Part shown: in pieces, positions 6,058 through 6,662 of the stretch
Layout: each line of letters begins with the position of its first letter
How positions within the stretch are numbered: the first letter of the stretch is position 1
Source: Ilumatobacteraceae bacterium
Lineage (GTDB): Bacteria; Actinomycetota; Acidimicrobiia; Acidimicrobiales; Ilumatobacteraceae
Assembly (NCBI GenBank): GCA_023254985.1
Contig: JALRJT010000144.1
Span: 1-6,662, forward strand
Direction: 5' to 3'
Length of the DNA stretch: 6,662 bases
Notes under the pieces: generated by a model
What the model was told of the DNA's origin: nothing
Seen by the model: the letters and a program-made list of their open reading frames with translations, nothing else
Database searches by the model: none
Position numbers and translations under genes: made by a program

Positions 6058-6662
6058 GTCGAACGATTTGAACTATATGATGCAGAAGCGTCTTCCTCGC
6101 ACTGAAGCCAAGCATCAAGACGGGGTGAATTGGCCGTATATTTGGTGGCCATTTCGTTGATGTAGTGGTTTACACGCTGCTGGATATAGGGTTTGTAAAA
6201 AAAGTTCCGAACTCCGGCAAGATTGCCGATAAAAGGGGCGTTTGCATTTCCAAATGTCAAATCTGAGTCCCATTGGATAAGCATCCACTTTCCGGTATCA
6301 GCCCGGCGTAAAAAGTATCCGTTTTTTCCGCGGTCACGCGTCAGGGTATCCCAATCATCACACCAGCCTCGAACAACTGCATTTGCAGCCATCATTTCGA
6401 TATCGGCTGTCCGTTCAATTTCTGAACGAGTAAACACATTATCACCGACCATTTTTGTCCAGCTGATGAAGGATGAAAAATCAGATTCTGTCTCTCTGGA
6501 TCGCTTGATCCATTCCGAGCTATAACGTTCAAATTCATCAGTGTCTTTATACACCCAAGAGGCCGTCGCCGAAACCACAACGGTGTCTGATCTGCTAACC
6601 ACAGAGGGGTTTGATTTCGATAAAGTCAAAGGCTTGATCGACGGATCTGATCTAGATGGTTT
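6033..6662 (-). CDS. CotH-family protein, internal fragment (both ends missing)
   Basis: Reading leftwards from the window edge the frame is open without a start, so the N-terminus is outside. About 210 residues belong to it: an early segment ATASWVYKDTDEFERYSSEW, a helical region with IERTADIEMMAANAVVRGW, and the hallmark stretch YFLRRADTGKWMLIQWDSDLTFG (residues ~116-138 from the edge). Next come a segment with FFYKPYIQQRVNHYINEM and a C-terminal part EEDASASYSSNRSTYTNWNSNR. The W-D-x-D-x-x-F-G motif after a 'tgkW' turn is typical of CotH proteins, which have an atypical kinase fold and were first described as spore-coat kinases in Bacillus; many bacterial members have unknown roles. The open frame continues to a stop at 5769, but left of about 6033 it only mirrors the kinase-like gene. 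The DNA is A/T-richer than its neighbours (for example seven A's at 6197-6203), which suggests another source organism. Confidence 0.75.
6034..6072. repeat. 9-bp direct repeat at the probable DNA junction
   Basis: CGATTTGAA occurs at 6034-6042 and again at 6064-6072, exactly 30 bases apart, where sequence character changes from the kinase-like gene to the CotH fragment. Short repeats like this are typical places for template switching or misassembly, but both copies also encode Ser-Asn-Arg in the CotH frame, so the match may be a coding coincidence. Confidence 0.4.

Overview
The first ~6 kb is high-GC DNA that reads as actinobacterial. Supporting signs are GTG starts, a SenX3-like histidine kinase, threonine-rich 'TTTT' linkers in a large secreted/membrane protein, a gcvH gene, and an STK-type kinase-fold protein beside a small membrane-anchored protein. 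The overall style suggests the class Acidimicrobiia; this is an inference from protein style, not a proven placement. The last ~600 bases are visibly more A/T-rich, use different codons and encode part of an unrelated CotH-family protein on the opposite strand. The window therefore probably joins two pieces of DNA of different origin near position 6030-6075.

Layout. (1) 3-3086 (+): 3' part of a large surface/membrane protein with an MBG/Ig-like repeat, an FN3 domain, a long Thr-rich linker, an extracytoplasmic beta-domain, about ten membrane helices, and a second copy of the beta-domain. (2) 3090-3130: a perfect 14-bp inverted repeat between that gene and the next. Its right arm carries a possible -10 box for a leaderless GTG start. 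(3) 3136-4215 (+): SenX3-like sensor histidine kinase without membrane helices. (4) 4215-4595 (+): GcvH lipoyl carrier protein, overlapping the kinase gene by one base and so probably translationally coupled. (5) 4592-5086 (-): small single-pass membrane protein with an extracytoplasmic Ig-like domain. It converges on gcvH so tightly that the two stop codons share one CTAG. (6) 5146-6057 (+): protein-kinase-fold protein divergent from (5). It keeps HGD, APE and the alpha-F Asp but has lost the beta3 Lys, the alpha-C Glu and the DFG Asp, so it is a likely pseudokinase, and its C-terminus runs into the junction. (7) 6033-6662 (-): internal fragment of a CotH-family protein.

How the genes may work together. 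The histidine kinase and gcvH form the only clear operon in view. No response regulator is present, so the kinase's partner must lie elsewhere. The divergent pair of membrane protein and pseudokinase looks like an envelope-associated unit sharing a short promoter region. No RNA genes, CRISPR arrays, insertion sequences or phage genes were recognised.
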